NCBI RefSeq assembly: GCF_016031625.1
Contig: NZ_JACCHP010000014.1
Coordinates: 62,001-126,000, forward strand
Direction: 5' to 3'
Length of the DNA: 64,000 bases
Source of the DNA: Bradyrhizobium agreste
Lineage (GTDB): Bacteria > Pseudomonadota > Alphaproteobacteria > Rhizobiales > Xanthobacteraceae
The position numbers and the translations under genes were made by a program. A model generated the notes under the pieces. It made no database searches, was not told where the DNA came from, and worked only from the letters and a program-made list of their open reading frames with translations. Shown here in pieces: positions 1 to 8,749 of the stretch (positions within the stretch are counted from its first letter, which is position 1; the number at the start of each line of letters is the position of its first letter).

Positions 1-44
1 GTGATCGAGGTCGCGATCGGGTGTTTTCAGATCCTGAGCGGCAC

Positions 45-1655
45 TCACTGAGATGCGGCGGCGCGTCTGCCCTGTCGGCTGGATTGGGCCCGCCACGCCG
101 CGATCTCGGCAAGCTCGGCTTCGGGCCGTGTCCGGATCGTCTCGCAGCGTCCGAGATAGAGCTCTCCCGCGTCGCCCTCGATGGTGATCCACTCGCCTTC
201 GGCAAGCGCGAGATTGCCGAGCTGGGCCTGCTTTGCGGCAGGATCGATCTTCAAGTCACGGCAGCCGACCACGCAGGGCTTGCCCATCTGCCGCGCCACC
301 AGGGCCGCATGCGAGGTGCGCGCGCCGACCGACGTGACGATGCCGGCGGCGAGCGCGAAGCCCGCGACGTCGGCGGTGCTGGTATCGGGACGCAGCAGGA
401 TGACCGGCTCGCCCGCCGCCGAAAGGCGCTGGGCGCTTTCGGACGAGAACGCCGCCCGTCCGATGCCGATGCCGCCGCAAGCGCCAATGCCTATCGTCGC
501 GGCCTTGCCGGCGGACACCAGTCTGGTTTCGGCGAGCGAGGCGAGATCGATCTCTGCCAGCCGCTTCAATGCCTCGTCTTTCGAGATCAGGCCTTCATGC
601 ACGAGGTCGATCGCGATTCTGACGGCGGCCCGCGGCGTGCGCTTGGCGGTGCGGGTCTGGAGGATCCAGAGCCTGCCGTTCTCGACCGTGAACTCGACGT
701 CCTGGACATCGGCGAATGCGTGCTCGAGCCGCTTCAGGGCATCGCCAAGCTCCGATTCGAGCTTCGGCAGCTCGCGGGCGATCGCTTCAGTCGTGTCCGG
801 CGCGCGTCGTCCGGAAACGACGTCTTCGCCCTGCGCATCGAGCACGAGGTCGATCATGGGGCGCGGCGCGCCGGTCGAAGGATCGCACGAGAAGGCCACG
901 CCGGCGCCGGAGGCAAGTCCGCCATTGCCGAACACCATCGCCTGCACGGTGACGGCGGTGCCCTCGAGCGCTTCGAGGTGCTGGAGGCTTCGATAGGTCA
1001 TCGCACGCTCGCTCATCCAGGAGCGATAGACCGCCTGGGCTGCCGCCTCCAACTGCGCGAAGGCGTCCTCCAGCAGGCCATCGGCGCCATCCTCGATCAG
1101 CGCCTGCTCGCGGCTGGCGAGCCGCTCGAGCGCTTCGCTGTCGAGCTCGCGGTCGCTGCCGGCGTGTTCCGTTGCGACGAGCTCCGCGATGCACGCCGCA
1201 AAGGCGGCTTGGTCGAGCTCGAGCACGGTCTCGCCGAAGCTTTCCAGGAAACGGCGCCGGCAATCCCAGGCGAGCCGCGGCCGGCCGGTCGCACGGATCA
1301 GGCCGTGCACGGCATCTTGGGTGCAGCCGACATCGAGAACGGTGTCGAGCATGCCCGGCATCGATCGCGCCGCGCCCGAGCGCACCGAGACCAGCAGCGG
1401 CTGGCGCCGGTCCCCGAAGCGCTTTCCGGTGGCGCTCTCCAGGAACGAGATCCCTTCTTTCAAGCCATCGCGCAGGTGTCGCGTGGCATGCGCATGGCCG
1501 GCGATGATTTCGGCGCAGAGCTGGACCGGCAGCACGAAGGCAGGCGGCACCGGCAAGCCCAGCGCCGCCATGCGGGCGAGATTGGCGGCCTTGGCGCCGA
1601 TCTCTTCGGCGGGCCGCAATTCGTCGGCGTCAGTGCCGATACGCACGATATGCAT
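45..1655 (-). CDS. PPDK-like protein lacking the PEP/pyruvate domain
   Basis: The 536-residue product aligns with the first two parts of pyruvate, phosphate dikinase. Residues 10-330 resemble the ATP-grasp nucleotide-binding domain, with the VSVRSG and FTVENGRLWILQTR motifs. Residues 380-510 resemble the swivelling phosphohistidine domain, with catalytic His449 in TSHAALVARQMGKPC. The C-terminal PEP/pyruvate TIM barrel, about 350 residues in PPDK, is absent: the protein stops shortly after the His domain. It is the last gene of an operon with xfp and ackA and starts 10 bases after the PhoU-like gene ends. Family knowledge predicts ATP-dependent phosphorylation of the histidine. The acceptor of that phosphoryl group is unknown. 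The GGKGANL loop of PPDK is GAKAANL here. Confidence 0.85.
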   Translation of the reverse strand: MHIVRIGTDADELRPAEEIGAKAANLARMAALGLPVPPAFVLPVQLCAEIIAGHAHATRHLRDGLKEGISFLESATGKRFGDRRQPLLVSVRSGAARSMPGMLDTVLDVGCTQDAVHGLIRATGRPRLAWDCRRRFLESFGETVLELDQAAFAACIAELVATEHAGSDRELDSEALERLASREQALIEDGADGLLEDAFAQLEAAAQAVYRSWMSERAMTYRSLQHLEALEGTAVTVQAMVFGNGGLASGAGVAFSCDPSTGAPRPMIDLVLDAQGEDVVSGRRAPDTTEAIARELPKLESELGDALKRLEHAFADVQDVEFTVENGRLWILQTRTAKRTPRAAVRIAIDLVHEGLISKDEALKRLAEIDLASLAETRLVSAGKAATIGIGACGGIGIGRAAFSSESAQRLSAAGEPVILLRPDTSTADVAGFALAAGIVTSVGARTSHAALVARQMGKPCVVGCRDLKIDPAAKQAQLGNLALAEGEWITIEGDAGELYLGRCETIRTRPEAELAEIAAWRAQSSRQGRRAAASQ

Positions 1656-1665
1656 GGCGATGTCC

Positions 1666-3594
1666 TCAAGCTGCGAGATCGATCATGATGTGACGGCGGA
1701 GCAGATGTCCGAACGCGGCGAAGCGGTCGGTGGCGCGTTCGACGGCGCGGGCGAGCTCGATCACCGACAGGGAGGTCGCGACGTCGAAGCCGCCGCAGAA
1801 GACCAGTGCGGTGGTCGCGCGTTCGCGGCTGTCGGCGGCGTGTTCGGCGTCAATCAAGCGGGTCACGGCAGAGAGTGCGTCTTCTGAATCGGCGCGCCGT
1901 CCTTCCGGCACGTCGATCGCGGCGGCGACGCCGCTCGCGGCCACTTCGGTCGCGGTCTCGGCCACGGCGCAAAGCTCGGCCAGCGCTGCCAGCAAGGAGG
2001 GATCGGTCATGTCCGGCATCAGCGAGGCGATGAAGGCGGCCTGCTCCAGCTCGTCGATCGCTTCCTCGGCGCGGTCGATCAATTGGCCGATCAGCGGGCG
2101 GGCATTGAGGCGGTCGACCTCGTTGCGGCTCTCGATTGCGATCTTGTCCGCCTTCTGCTCGATCACGCCGCAGCGTTGTGTCAGCAGCTTGCCGTCGGCG
2201 GGCTGACCCGCCCGCAACGCGGCGATATGGCGCGAGATGGAAGCGACGAGATCGTGGGCAAGACCGATCTGACGCAGCACGGCTGCGAGCAGTGCCCCGT
2301 CGACACGGTCGAGGTGCCGCATCAGGTCGGCTTCGATCTGGTCGCGCACCGTCCTCACCGAGCGGCCCGCAAGCAGTGCCTCGGTGGAGGCGCGCAGGGA
2401 TGCCTTCAGGAAGTCGATGGCGGCGTTGCGGCCGAGCGCCTGGTCGAGGCGCTCGCCGAAGCCGATCCGCGTCGGAGCGGCATTCCGGACGGCAGAGCCC
2501 AGCAGATCATTGCCGCCGAGCTCGAGGAAGCCGCGATGGCCGATCCGCTGACGCGCCGCCCATTCCAGGATGTGGGCCGCGTCGTCCTTGGCGACCCAGG
2601 TCCTGAGCAGCTTGCGCGCCTTGTTCCAGTCGATCAGAAACACCAGTGCGGCCCCGAGTGCCGCGAGGAATTCGTTGCGATCGGCGGCGTGGTCGCCCTG
2701 ATATTGCCCGGTGACGAGATAGAAGGAATTGTCCTCGCCGAGGCCGGCTGCGGTGTGACGATCGAGCCCGCTCCAGGTCGCCTCGAAGGCGTCGAACAGC
2801 GAGATGAAGAACTTCGCCCGCGCCAGATGCACATCGGTGTAGGTGACGGTGACCGCGTTCTTCTTCACCGCGATCACAACGACATGGGCATCGGTGGTGC
2901 CGATATCGTTCTGGATCAGCAGCCGGCCGCCGGCGCGTGTGGCCATGGTGTCGAGGCCGGGATGATTGAACTTCAGGCCCCGCGTCGCGTTCAGGCCCTT
3001 CATGAAGGCCGCGACGGCTGGCCGGTCCTCGCTGTGCAGGCCGAAGACATGGGCGCCATCGAGCGCTTCTTCCGAGCAGCTCGCAGCAAGCCTGTTCAGC
3101 TGCTTGTGCAGATCCATGACGAGGCGATGCAGGCTGTCGCCGCCTGCGTCGGCGACGCCGGTCAGGCGCGCGATGCGGGACAGCTCGATCTCGCCGGCGG
3201 CATCGAGCAGGCCGGCGGCGCGGATGGCGTCGAGCCGCGCCTGCGCCCGCTCGCCTTCGTTTCCCGCACCGGCGCCGACGGCCCGCACCATGGTCGCTGC
3301 ATCGTCGGCAATCTCCTGCATCAGCTTCGCAAGATCGGGCGCCGCGAGCCGGCCCTGTCCGATCGGATGCGCGCCGCCGATCAGCGCCGCGATTCCGGCG
3401 GGAGCGATGCCTGCAGTCTGGCTTTCGACGCCGAGGTCATTGGCGGGCCGGCTGGGCTCCTGCGCGTGCTGGGCGGCCGCCTGCAACGCGCTCATCCGCA
3501 CCTTGATGCGGTCGTTGGCGGCGAGCCCTTCCGCCACCAGCGCGGGCAGCAGGATACTGCCTTGTCCGAGCTCTTCGATGATCTGAGTTTTCAT
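1666..3594 (-). CDS. Protein with PhoU/DUF47-like C-terminus, function unknown
   Basis: This is a 642-residue soluble protein from the ATG at 3594; an upstream in-frame start would add 20 poorly conserved-looking residues. Residues 450-640 are strongly helical and carry two PhoU/DUF47-like acidic patterns: IEQKADKI near 478 followed by LIDRAEEAIDELEQ near 505, and LIDAEHAADSRERAT near 580. PhoU-type bundles bind metal clusters and regulate phosphate transporters. Residues 150-430 form a separate mixed region I do not recognise. It sits between ackA (84 bases upstream) and the PPDK-like gene (10 bases downstream), so it is probably co-expressed with acetyl-phosphate metabolism. A phosphate-sensing or phosphoryl-accepting role is inference only. 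Confidence 0.7.
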   Translation of the reverse strand: MKTQIIEELGQGSILLPALVAEGLAANDRIKVRMSALQAAAQHAQEPSRPANDLGVESQTAGIAPAGIAALIGGAHPIGQGRLAAPDLAKLMQEIADDAATMVRAVGAGAGNEGERAQARLDAIRAAGLLDAAGEIELSRIARLTGVADAGGDSLHRLVMDLHKQLNRLAASCSEEALDGAHVFGLHSEDRPAVAAFMKGLNATRGLKFNHPGLDTMATRAGGRLLIQNDIGTTDAHVVVIAVKKNAVTVTYTDVHLARAKFFISLFDAFEATWSGLDRHTAAGLGEDNSFYLVTGQYQGDHAADRNEFLAALGAALVFLIDWNKARKLLRTWVAKDDAAHILEWAARQRIGHRGFLELGGNDLLGSAVRNAAPTRIGFGERLDQALGRNAAIDFLKASLRASTEALLAGRSVRTVRDQIEADLMRHLDRVDGALLAAVLRQIGLAHDLVASISRHIAALRAGQPADGKLLTQRCGVIEQKADKIAIESRNEVDRLNARPLIGQLIDRAEEAIDELEQAAFIASLMPDMTDPSLLAALAELCAVAETATEVAASGVAAAIDVPEGRRADSEDALSAVTRLIDAEHAADSRERATTALVFCGGFDVATSLSVIELARAVERATDRFAAFGHLLRRHIMIDLAA

Positions 3595-3678
3595 GATCTG
3601 TCCGCAACCGGGATTGATGCCGTTCTCTATGCCGCGAAGACGCGGCGGCAGCATTGCGGCAGATCATTCATAAAAATG

Positions 3679-4869
3679 TCACGTGATGTGGCGTCCGCGG
3701 ATCAGAGCAGCGCAATGGCGCGCGATCATGATTTCTTCGTTGGTGGGAATGACGAACACCGCGATGATGCTGTCGTCGCTGTTGATACGCTCGCGTGCGG
3801 CATCGTTGCTTGCGGCATCGATGCGCACGCCCATCCAGGCGAGCCGCTCGCCGATCGCGCCGCGGATCTCGCTCGCATGTTCGCCGATGCCGCCGGTGAA
3901 GATCAGGCAGTCCAGGCCGCCGAGCGTGGTCGCCATCATCGCGACCTGCTGCGCCGCACGGAAGGTGAAGAGGTCGACCGCCTCACGCGCCGCGGCCTCG
4001 CGGCTTGCGAGCAGCGTGCGCATGTCCGCAGAGATGCCGGAGACGCCGAAGAGACCTGACTCGTGATAGAGCAGGTGCTGGACCTCCTCGACCGACATGT
4101 TCTCGTGCTGTTGCAGATAGAGCAGCACGCCCGGGTCGATCGCGCCGCAACGCGTGCCCATCACGAGGCCGTCGAGCGGCGTCAGCCCCATCGTGGTGTC
4201 GATGCTGCGACCATCGCGCAAGGCGCAGAGGCTGGCGCCATTGCCGAGATGCGCGATGATGGTGCGCTTGGCGACGAGCTGCGGCGCGATCTCGGCCAGG
4301 CGTCCCGCGACATATTCGAACGAGAGGCCGTGAAAGCCGTAGCGCCTGATCCCTCGCGCCTCGAAGCGCCCAGGAAGCGCGAAGCGGCTCGCCGGCGGCG
4401 CGAGGCCGTGGTGGAAGGCGGTGTCGAAACACGCGATCTGCGTCAGCCCGGGCCGGATCGCCGCCAGCGTGCGCACCGGCGCGAGGCAGCGCGGTTGGTG
4501 CAGCGGTGCGAGCGGCGTCAACGCCTCCAGCTTCGCAATGATGTCGTCGGTCAGGACCACCGGGCCTGAATGATCCGACCCGCCGTGGACGATGCGGTGG
4601 CCGGCGGCCCGCAGGCTGCGTCCACCGAACCGGTCCTCGATGAAGGCGAGCACGTCGGCGAACAGATGGCCGCCGGCTGCCTCCGGCGCCTGCTTGCTTG
4701 TCTCGAACAGGTCTTCGCCCGCGGGGGCCTTCACCACCAGCCGGGGCTTGGCCTCGTGCTCGTCCAGCAGGCCCTTGCAGAGCAGGACAGGTTCGGCCGC
4801 CGCGACATCGAACAGGCCGAACTTGATGCTCGACGATCCCGAGTTGAGGACGAGGACCGTGTCCGACAT
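3679..4869 (-). CDS. ackA: Acetate kinase
   Basis: The 396-residue protein matches acetate kinase along its length. The N-terminal phosphate-binding loop NSGSSSIKFGLFD is at residues 9-21, followed by the family motifs RYGFHGLSFEYV and GLTPLDGLVMGTRCG, and a C-terminal FTGGIGEHASEIR adenosine-binding motif. It interconverts acetyl phosphate plus ADP with acetate plus ATP in the cytosol. Its ATG lies two bases after the xfp stop codon, so the two are almost certainly translated from one message. In this setting it would take acetyl phosphate from phosphoketolase to make ATP. No phosphotransacetylase gene is visible nearby. Confidence 0.97.
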   Translation of the reverse strand: MSDTVLVLNSGSSSIKFGLFDVAAAEPVLLCKGLLDEHEAKPRLVVKAPAGEDLFETSKQAPEAAGGHLFADVLAFIEDRFGGRSLRAAGHRIVHGGSDHSGPVVLTDDIIAKLEALTPLAPLHQPRCLAPVRTLAAIRPGLTQIACFDTAFHHGLAPPASRFALPGRFEARGIRRYGFHGLSFEYVAGRLAEIAPQLVAKRTIIAHLGNGASLCALRDGRSIDTTMGLTPLDGLVMGTRCGAIDPGVLLYLQQHENMSVEEVQHLLYHESGLFGVSGISADMRTLLASREAAAREAVDLFTFRAAQQVAMMATTLGGLDCLIFTGGIGEHASEIRGAIGERLAWMGVRIDAASNDAARERINSDDSIIAVFVIPTNEEIMIARHCAALIRGRHIT

Positions 4870-4871
4870 CG

Positions 4872-7286
4872 CTAGTCGCCGGCCTCAGCCGGCGTGTTGC
4901 CGCCGGCGCTGTTCTGCCAGACCCAGTCACGAATCTCAGGCATGTCCTCACCATGCTCGCGGACATAACGGGAGTGTTCGATCAGTCTGTCGCGGAATTG
5001 CTGCTTCACCTGCGCGGCCCTGGTCGCGAGGCCCGGCACGCGTTCGATCGCCTCGATCGCGAGATGGTAACGGTCGAGCTCGTTGAGCACGACCATGTCG
5101 AACGGCGTCGTCGTGGTGCCCTCCTCGGCAAAGCCGCGCACATGCATGCCGTCATGGTTGGTGCGGTTATAGGTCAGCCGGTGAATGAGATAGGGATAGC
5201 CGTGATAGGCGAAGATGACAGGCTTGTCGCGCGTGAACAGGCTGTCGAAGTCGCGATCGGACAGGCCGTGCGGATGCTGCTCCCTCGGCTGCAGCGTCAT
5301 GAGGTCGACCACGTTGACGACGCGGATCTTCAAGTCCGGCAGCGCCTTGCGCAGGAGGTCGACGGCGGCGAGCGTCTCCAGCGTCGGCACGTCGCCGGCG
5401 CAGGCCATGACGACGTCGGGCTCGCCCTTTCCATCCTCCGTTCCCGCCCAGGTCCAGATGCCGATGCCGGCATCGCAATGCGTCGCGGCCTCCTGCATCG
5501 ACAGCCATTGCGGCGCGGGCTGCTTGCCGGCCACGATCACGTTGATGCGGTTGTAGGTGCGCAAGGCATGATCGGCGATCCACAGCAGGGTGTTGGCATC
5601 CGGGGGGAAGTAGATGCGGACGATGTCGGCCTTCTTGTTGGCAACGAGATCGACGAAACCGGGGTCCTGATGGCTGAAGCCGTTATGGTCCTGGCGCCAG
5701 ACATGCGAGGTCAGGAGATAATTGAGCGAGGCGATCGGGCGCCGCCACGATAGCTCCCGCGTCACCTTCAGCCATTTCGCATGCTGGTTGAACATGGAAT
5801 CCACGATGTGGATGAAGGCCTCGTAGCAGGAGAAGAATCCGTGCCTGCCGGTGAGCAGATAGCCCTCCAGCCAGCCCTGGCAGAGATGCTCGCTCAGCAC
5901 CTCCATGACGCGGCCGTCCTGGGCGAGGTGCACGTCGTAAGGCTCGGTCGGCTCCATCCAGACGCGTTCGGTGGCTTCGAACACGGCGTCGAGCCGGTTC
6001 GATGCCGTCTCGTCCGGACCCATGATGCGGAAATTGCGCGCTTCCGCGTTCAGGCGAACGACGTCGCGCAGGAATTTGCCGAGCTCGCGCGTCGCTTCCG
6101 CCACGACCTCGCCGGGCCGCGGCACCTCGATCGCGAAGCTGCGGTAGTCCGGCAGCTTCAGCTCCTTCTTCAACAGGCCGCCATTGGCATGTGGATTGGC
6201 GCCCATGCGCCTGACGCCTTCGGGCGCGAGCGCCTGAAGCTCGGCAATCAGCGCGCCGTTGCCGTCGAACAGCTTTTCCGGCTCGTAGCTGCGCATCCAG
6301 TCTTCGAGCACCTTGAGATGCGCCGGGTTCTCGCGGCAGCCTGCGACCGGCACCTGATGGGCCCGCCAAAAGCCCTCGACCTTCTTGCCGTCGACCTCCT
6401 TCGGGCCGGTCCAGCCCTTCGGGCTGCGCAGCACGATCATCGGCCAGCGCGGCCGCTCGACGCTTGTGCGGCCACCGCGGGCATGTTGCTGGATCGAGCG
6501 GATGCTGGCGAATGCAACGTCGAGCGCATCCGCCATGGCCTGGTGCATCAATTTGGGATCGTCGCCCGTGACGAACAGCGGCTCGTGACCGAACCCGCGG
6601 AAGAGGTCGCGGATCTCCGCGTCCTGCATCCGCCCGAGCACGGTGGGGCCCGCGATCTTGTAGCCGTTGAGATGCAGGATCGGCAGCACCGCGCCGTCAT
6701 GGGCGGGGTTCAGGAACTTGTTGGAGTGCCAGGACGCAGCGAGCGGCCCGGTCTCGGCCTCGCCGTCCCCGACCACGCAGGCGACGACCAAACGCGGATT
6801 GTCGAATGCGGCGCCATAGGCGTGCACCAGCGCATAGCCGAGCTCGCCGCCCTCGTGGATCGAGCCCGGCGTTTCCGGCGCGGCGTGGCTGGGGATGCCG
6901 CCGGGGAAGGAGAACTGCCGAAACAGCTTGCGCAATCCGTCCGCATCGCGCGCGATATCGGGATAGATCTCGCTGTAGCTGCCTTCGAGATACGTGTTGG
7001 CGACCATGCCCGGGCCGCCATGGCCGGGACCGCAGACATAGATCACGCTGACATCGAGCGCGCGGATGACGCGGTTGAGATGGGCATAGATGAAGTTCAG
7101 GCCCGGCGTCGTGCCCCAATGACCCAGCAGACGCGGCTTGATGTGCTCGGGCCGCAGCGGCTCGCGCAGCAGCGGATTGTCGAGCAGGTAGATTTGCCCG
7201 ACCGAGAGGTAGTTGGCGGCGCGCCAATAGCGATCGAGCAGATCGAGGTCGCTGCCCGCTTTGGCCGTTTTTTGTTGGATTGTCAT
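4872..7286 (-). CDS. xfp: Xylulose-5-P/fructose-6-P phosphoketolase
   Basis: From the ATG at 7286 the protein has 804 residues, the normal family size; AGGAA lies just upstream of that ATG, whereas the longer reading frame has no such site. It carries the phosphoketolase signatures GHWGTTPG (55-62), GPGHGGP (86-92) and the thiamine-diphosphate motif GDGEAETGPLAASW (from 173). It splits xylulose 5-phosphate (or fructose 6-phosphate) with inorganic phosphate into acetyl phosphate and glyceraldehyde 3-phosphate (or erythrose 4-phosphate). It is the first gene of the operon xfp-ackA-PhoU-like-PPDK-like and is divergent from the radical SAM gene across about 210 bases. Confidence 0.97.
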   Translation of the reverse strand: MTIQQKTAKAGSDLDLLDRYWRAANYLSVGQIYLLDNPLLREPLRPEHIKPRLLGHWGTTPGLNFIYAHLNRVIRALDVSVIYVCGPGHGGPGMVANTYLEGSYSEIYPDIARDADGLRKLFRQFSFPGGIPSHAAPETPGSIHEGGELGYALVHAYGAAFDNPRLVVACVVGDGEAETGPLAASWHSNKFLNPAHDGAVLPILHLNGYKIAGPTVLGRMQDAEIRDLFRGFGHEPLFVTGDDPKLMHQAMADALDVAFASIRSIQQHARGGRTSVERPRWPMIVLRSPKGWTGPKEVDGKKVEGFWRAHQVPVAGCRENPAHLKVLEDWMRSYEPEKLFDGNGALIAELQALAPEGVRRMGANPHANGGLLKKELKLPDYRSFAIEVPRPGEVVAEATRELGKFLRDVVRLNAEARNFRIMGPDETASNRLDAVFEATERVWMEPTEPYDVHLAQDGRVMEVLSEHLCQGWLEGYLLTGRHGFFSCYEAFIHIVDSMFNQHAKWLKVTRELSWRRPIASLNYLLTSHVWRQDHNGFSHQDPGFVDLVANKKADIVRIYFPPDANTLLWIADHALRTYNRINVIVAGKQPAPQWLSMQEAATHCDAGIGIWTWAGTEDGKGEPDVVMACAGDVPTLETLAAVDLLRKALPDLKIRVVNVVDLMTLQPREQHPHGLSDRDFDSLFTRDKPVIFAYHGYPYLIHRLTYNRTNHDGMHVRGFAEEGTTTTPFDMVVLNELDRYHLAIEAIERVPGLATRAAQVKQQFRDRLIEHSRYVREHGEDMPEIRDWVWQNSAGGNTPAEAGD

Positions 7287-7463
7287 GTTCCTGCCGACCT
7301 TCACTTCGCGATTCGTCACCAACCCGGTTCCGGGGCGATCGATCCGTCGGGCATGAAACGGAATGGTCGTGACGGCCGTGTTGCGTGAGGTCAAAGGCGA
7401 GCGCGCGCAGTTTGGGCAGCTCTACTGTGCATGGGGTTGTTTTCACGTTTTTCGTTTGTGTTC

Positions 7464-7491
7464 TTGATTTGTTCCTGTGCCGTGTTATCTT
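7464..7491 (+). promoter_or_regulatory. Candidate promoter giving a leaderless transcript
   Basis: TTGATT (7464-7469) and TATCTT (7486-7491) are separated by 16 bases and resemble a housekeeping -35/-10 pair. The expected start of transcription, six to seven bases after the -10 hexamer, falls at the ATG at 7498, so the mRNA would have no leader and no ribosome-binding site. Prediction from sequence only. Confidence 0.4.
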
Positions 7492-7497
7492 GGCTGC

Positions 7498-8661
7498 ATG
7501 AGTCCAGCATCCTCTCATGCTCTCAAGCACCCGCCGGTCACGGCGCCCTCCGAGCCGGCGGGTGCGCCTTCAGATTTCCCCGAGCTTGGCGTCGCCATCG
7601 ACCGCGCGCGCAGGCGAGGGCGGGGCGCACAATCCAATGCCAGCGGCCGCTACGAGGCCGAGGCGCGCGTCGCTTTCGATGACGGCTGGCAGAGCCTGGA
7701 CGAGCTGCCGCCGTTCAAGACGAGTGTCGCCGTCGACACCTCGCGCAAGGTGATCACCCGCAACGATTCCCCCGACATCGGCTTCGACCGCTCGATCAAT
7801 CCGTATCGCGGCTGCGAGCACGGCTGCGTCTATTGCTTCGCGCGCCCGACCCACGCCTATCTCGGCCTGTCGCCGGGGCTCGACTTCGAAGCGAAGCTGT
7901 TCGCCAAGCCGGACGCGCCTTTGCTGCTCGAGAAGGAGCTTGCGGCCCCCGGCTACGAGCCGCGGATGATCGCGATCGGCACCAACACCGATCCCTACCA
8001 GCCGATCGAGCGCGAGCGCAAAATCATGCGCGGCATTTTGGAAGTGCTGGAGCGCACCTCGCATCCCGTCGGCATCGTCACCAAGTCGGCGCTGGTCGTG
8101 CGCGACATCGACATTCTCCAGCGGATGGCCAAGCGCAACCTCGCCAAGGTCGCGATCTCGGTCACCTCGCTCGATCCGAAGCTGGCGCGCACCATGGAGC
8201 CGCGGGCCTCGACGCCGCCGAAGCGGCTCGAGGCGCTGAAGCGGCTCTCGGAGGCCGGCATTCCCACCACTGTGATGGTCGCGCCCGTGATCCCCGCGCT
8301 GAACGATTCCGAGATCGAGCGCATCCTGGATGCCGCCGCCCATGCCGGCGTCAAGGAAGCCGCCTATGTGCTGCTGCGGCTGCCGCTGGAGGTTCGCGAT
8401 CTCTTCCGCGAATGGCTGATGGCGAATTATCCGGACCGCTATCGCCACGTCTTTACCCTGATCCGCGACATGCGGGGTGGGCGCGATTACGACGCCAAAT
8501 GGGGCGAGCGGATGAAGGGCACCGGACCGATGGCCTGGACCATCGGCCGCCGCTTCGAGATCGCCTGTGACAGGCTCGGTCTCAACAAGCGGCGGTCCAA
8601 GCTGACGACAGACCACTTTGTCCGGCCCAAGCGGAACGGCGATCAGCTCAGCCTGTTCTGA
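7498..8661 (+). CDS. PA0069-family radical SAM protein (SplB-like)
   Basis: The 387-residue protein has the radical SAM cluster motif C106-x3-C110-x2-C113 inside YRGCEHGCVYCFARP. This is followed by the GTNTDPYQPIE segment typical of the PA0069/SplB-like group. Such proteins bind a [4Fe-4S] cluster and cleave S-adenosylmethionine to a 5'-deoxyadenosyl radical. The group is related to spore photoproduct lyase, but the substrate in non-sporulating bacteria is not established to my knowledge. The N-terminal 60 residues are low-complexity and probably disordered. I chose the ATG at 7498 over a GTG seven codons upstream because the only promoter-like sequence ends immediately before the ATG. Confidence 0.85.
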   Translation: MSPASSHALKHPPVTAPSEPAGAPSDFPELGVAIDRARRRGRGAQSNASGRYEAEARVAFDDGWQSLDELPPFKTSVAVDTSRKVITRNDSPDIGFDRSINPYRGCEHGCVYCFARPTHAYLGLSPGLDFEAKLFAKPDAPLLLEKELAAPGYEPRMIAIGTNTDPYQPIERERKIMRGILEVLERTSHPVGIVTKSALVVRDIDILQRMAKRNLAKVAISVTSLDPKLARTMEPRASTPPKRLEALKRLSEAGIPTTVMVAPVIPALNDSEIERILDAAAHAGVKEAAYVLLRLPLEVRDLFREWLMANYPDRYRHVFTLIRDMRGGRDYDAKWGERMKGTGPMAWTIGRRFEIACDRLGLNKRRSKLTTDHFVRPKRNGDQLSLF

Positions 8662-8749
8662 TTGGCGGCGGGCAGGGGCGGCCTGAATAACGGGAATATC
8701 CTGGGTTCCCGGTTGCGCTGGCGGAGCCCCCTGGCGCACGATCCCGGTC

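Noticed and set aside
1..44. A gene start at the left edge
   Set aside because: Only 44 bases remain after the PPDK-like stop codon; too short to support a call.
21..1688. Long open frames on the plus strand opposite the PPDK-like and PhoU-like genes
   Set aside because: They are antisense shadows caused by high GC codon bias; the peptides lack any family pattern, while the minus-strand frames match known motifs.
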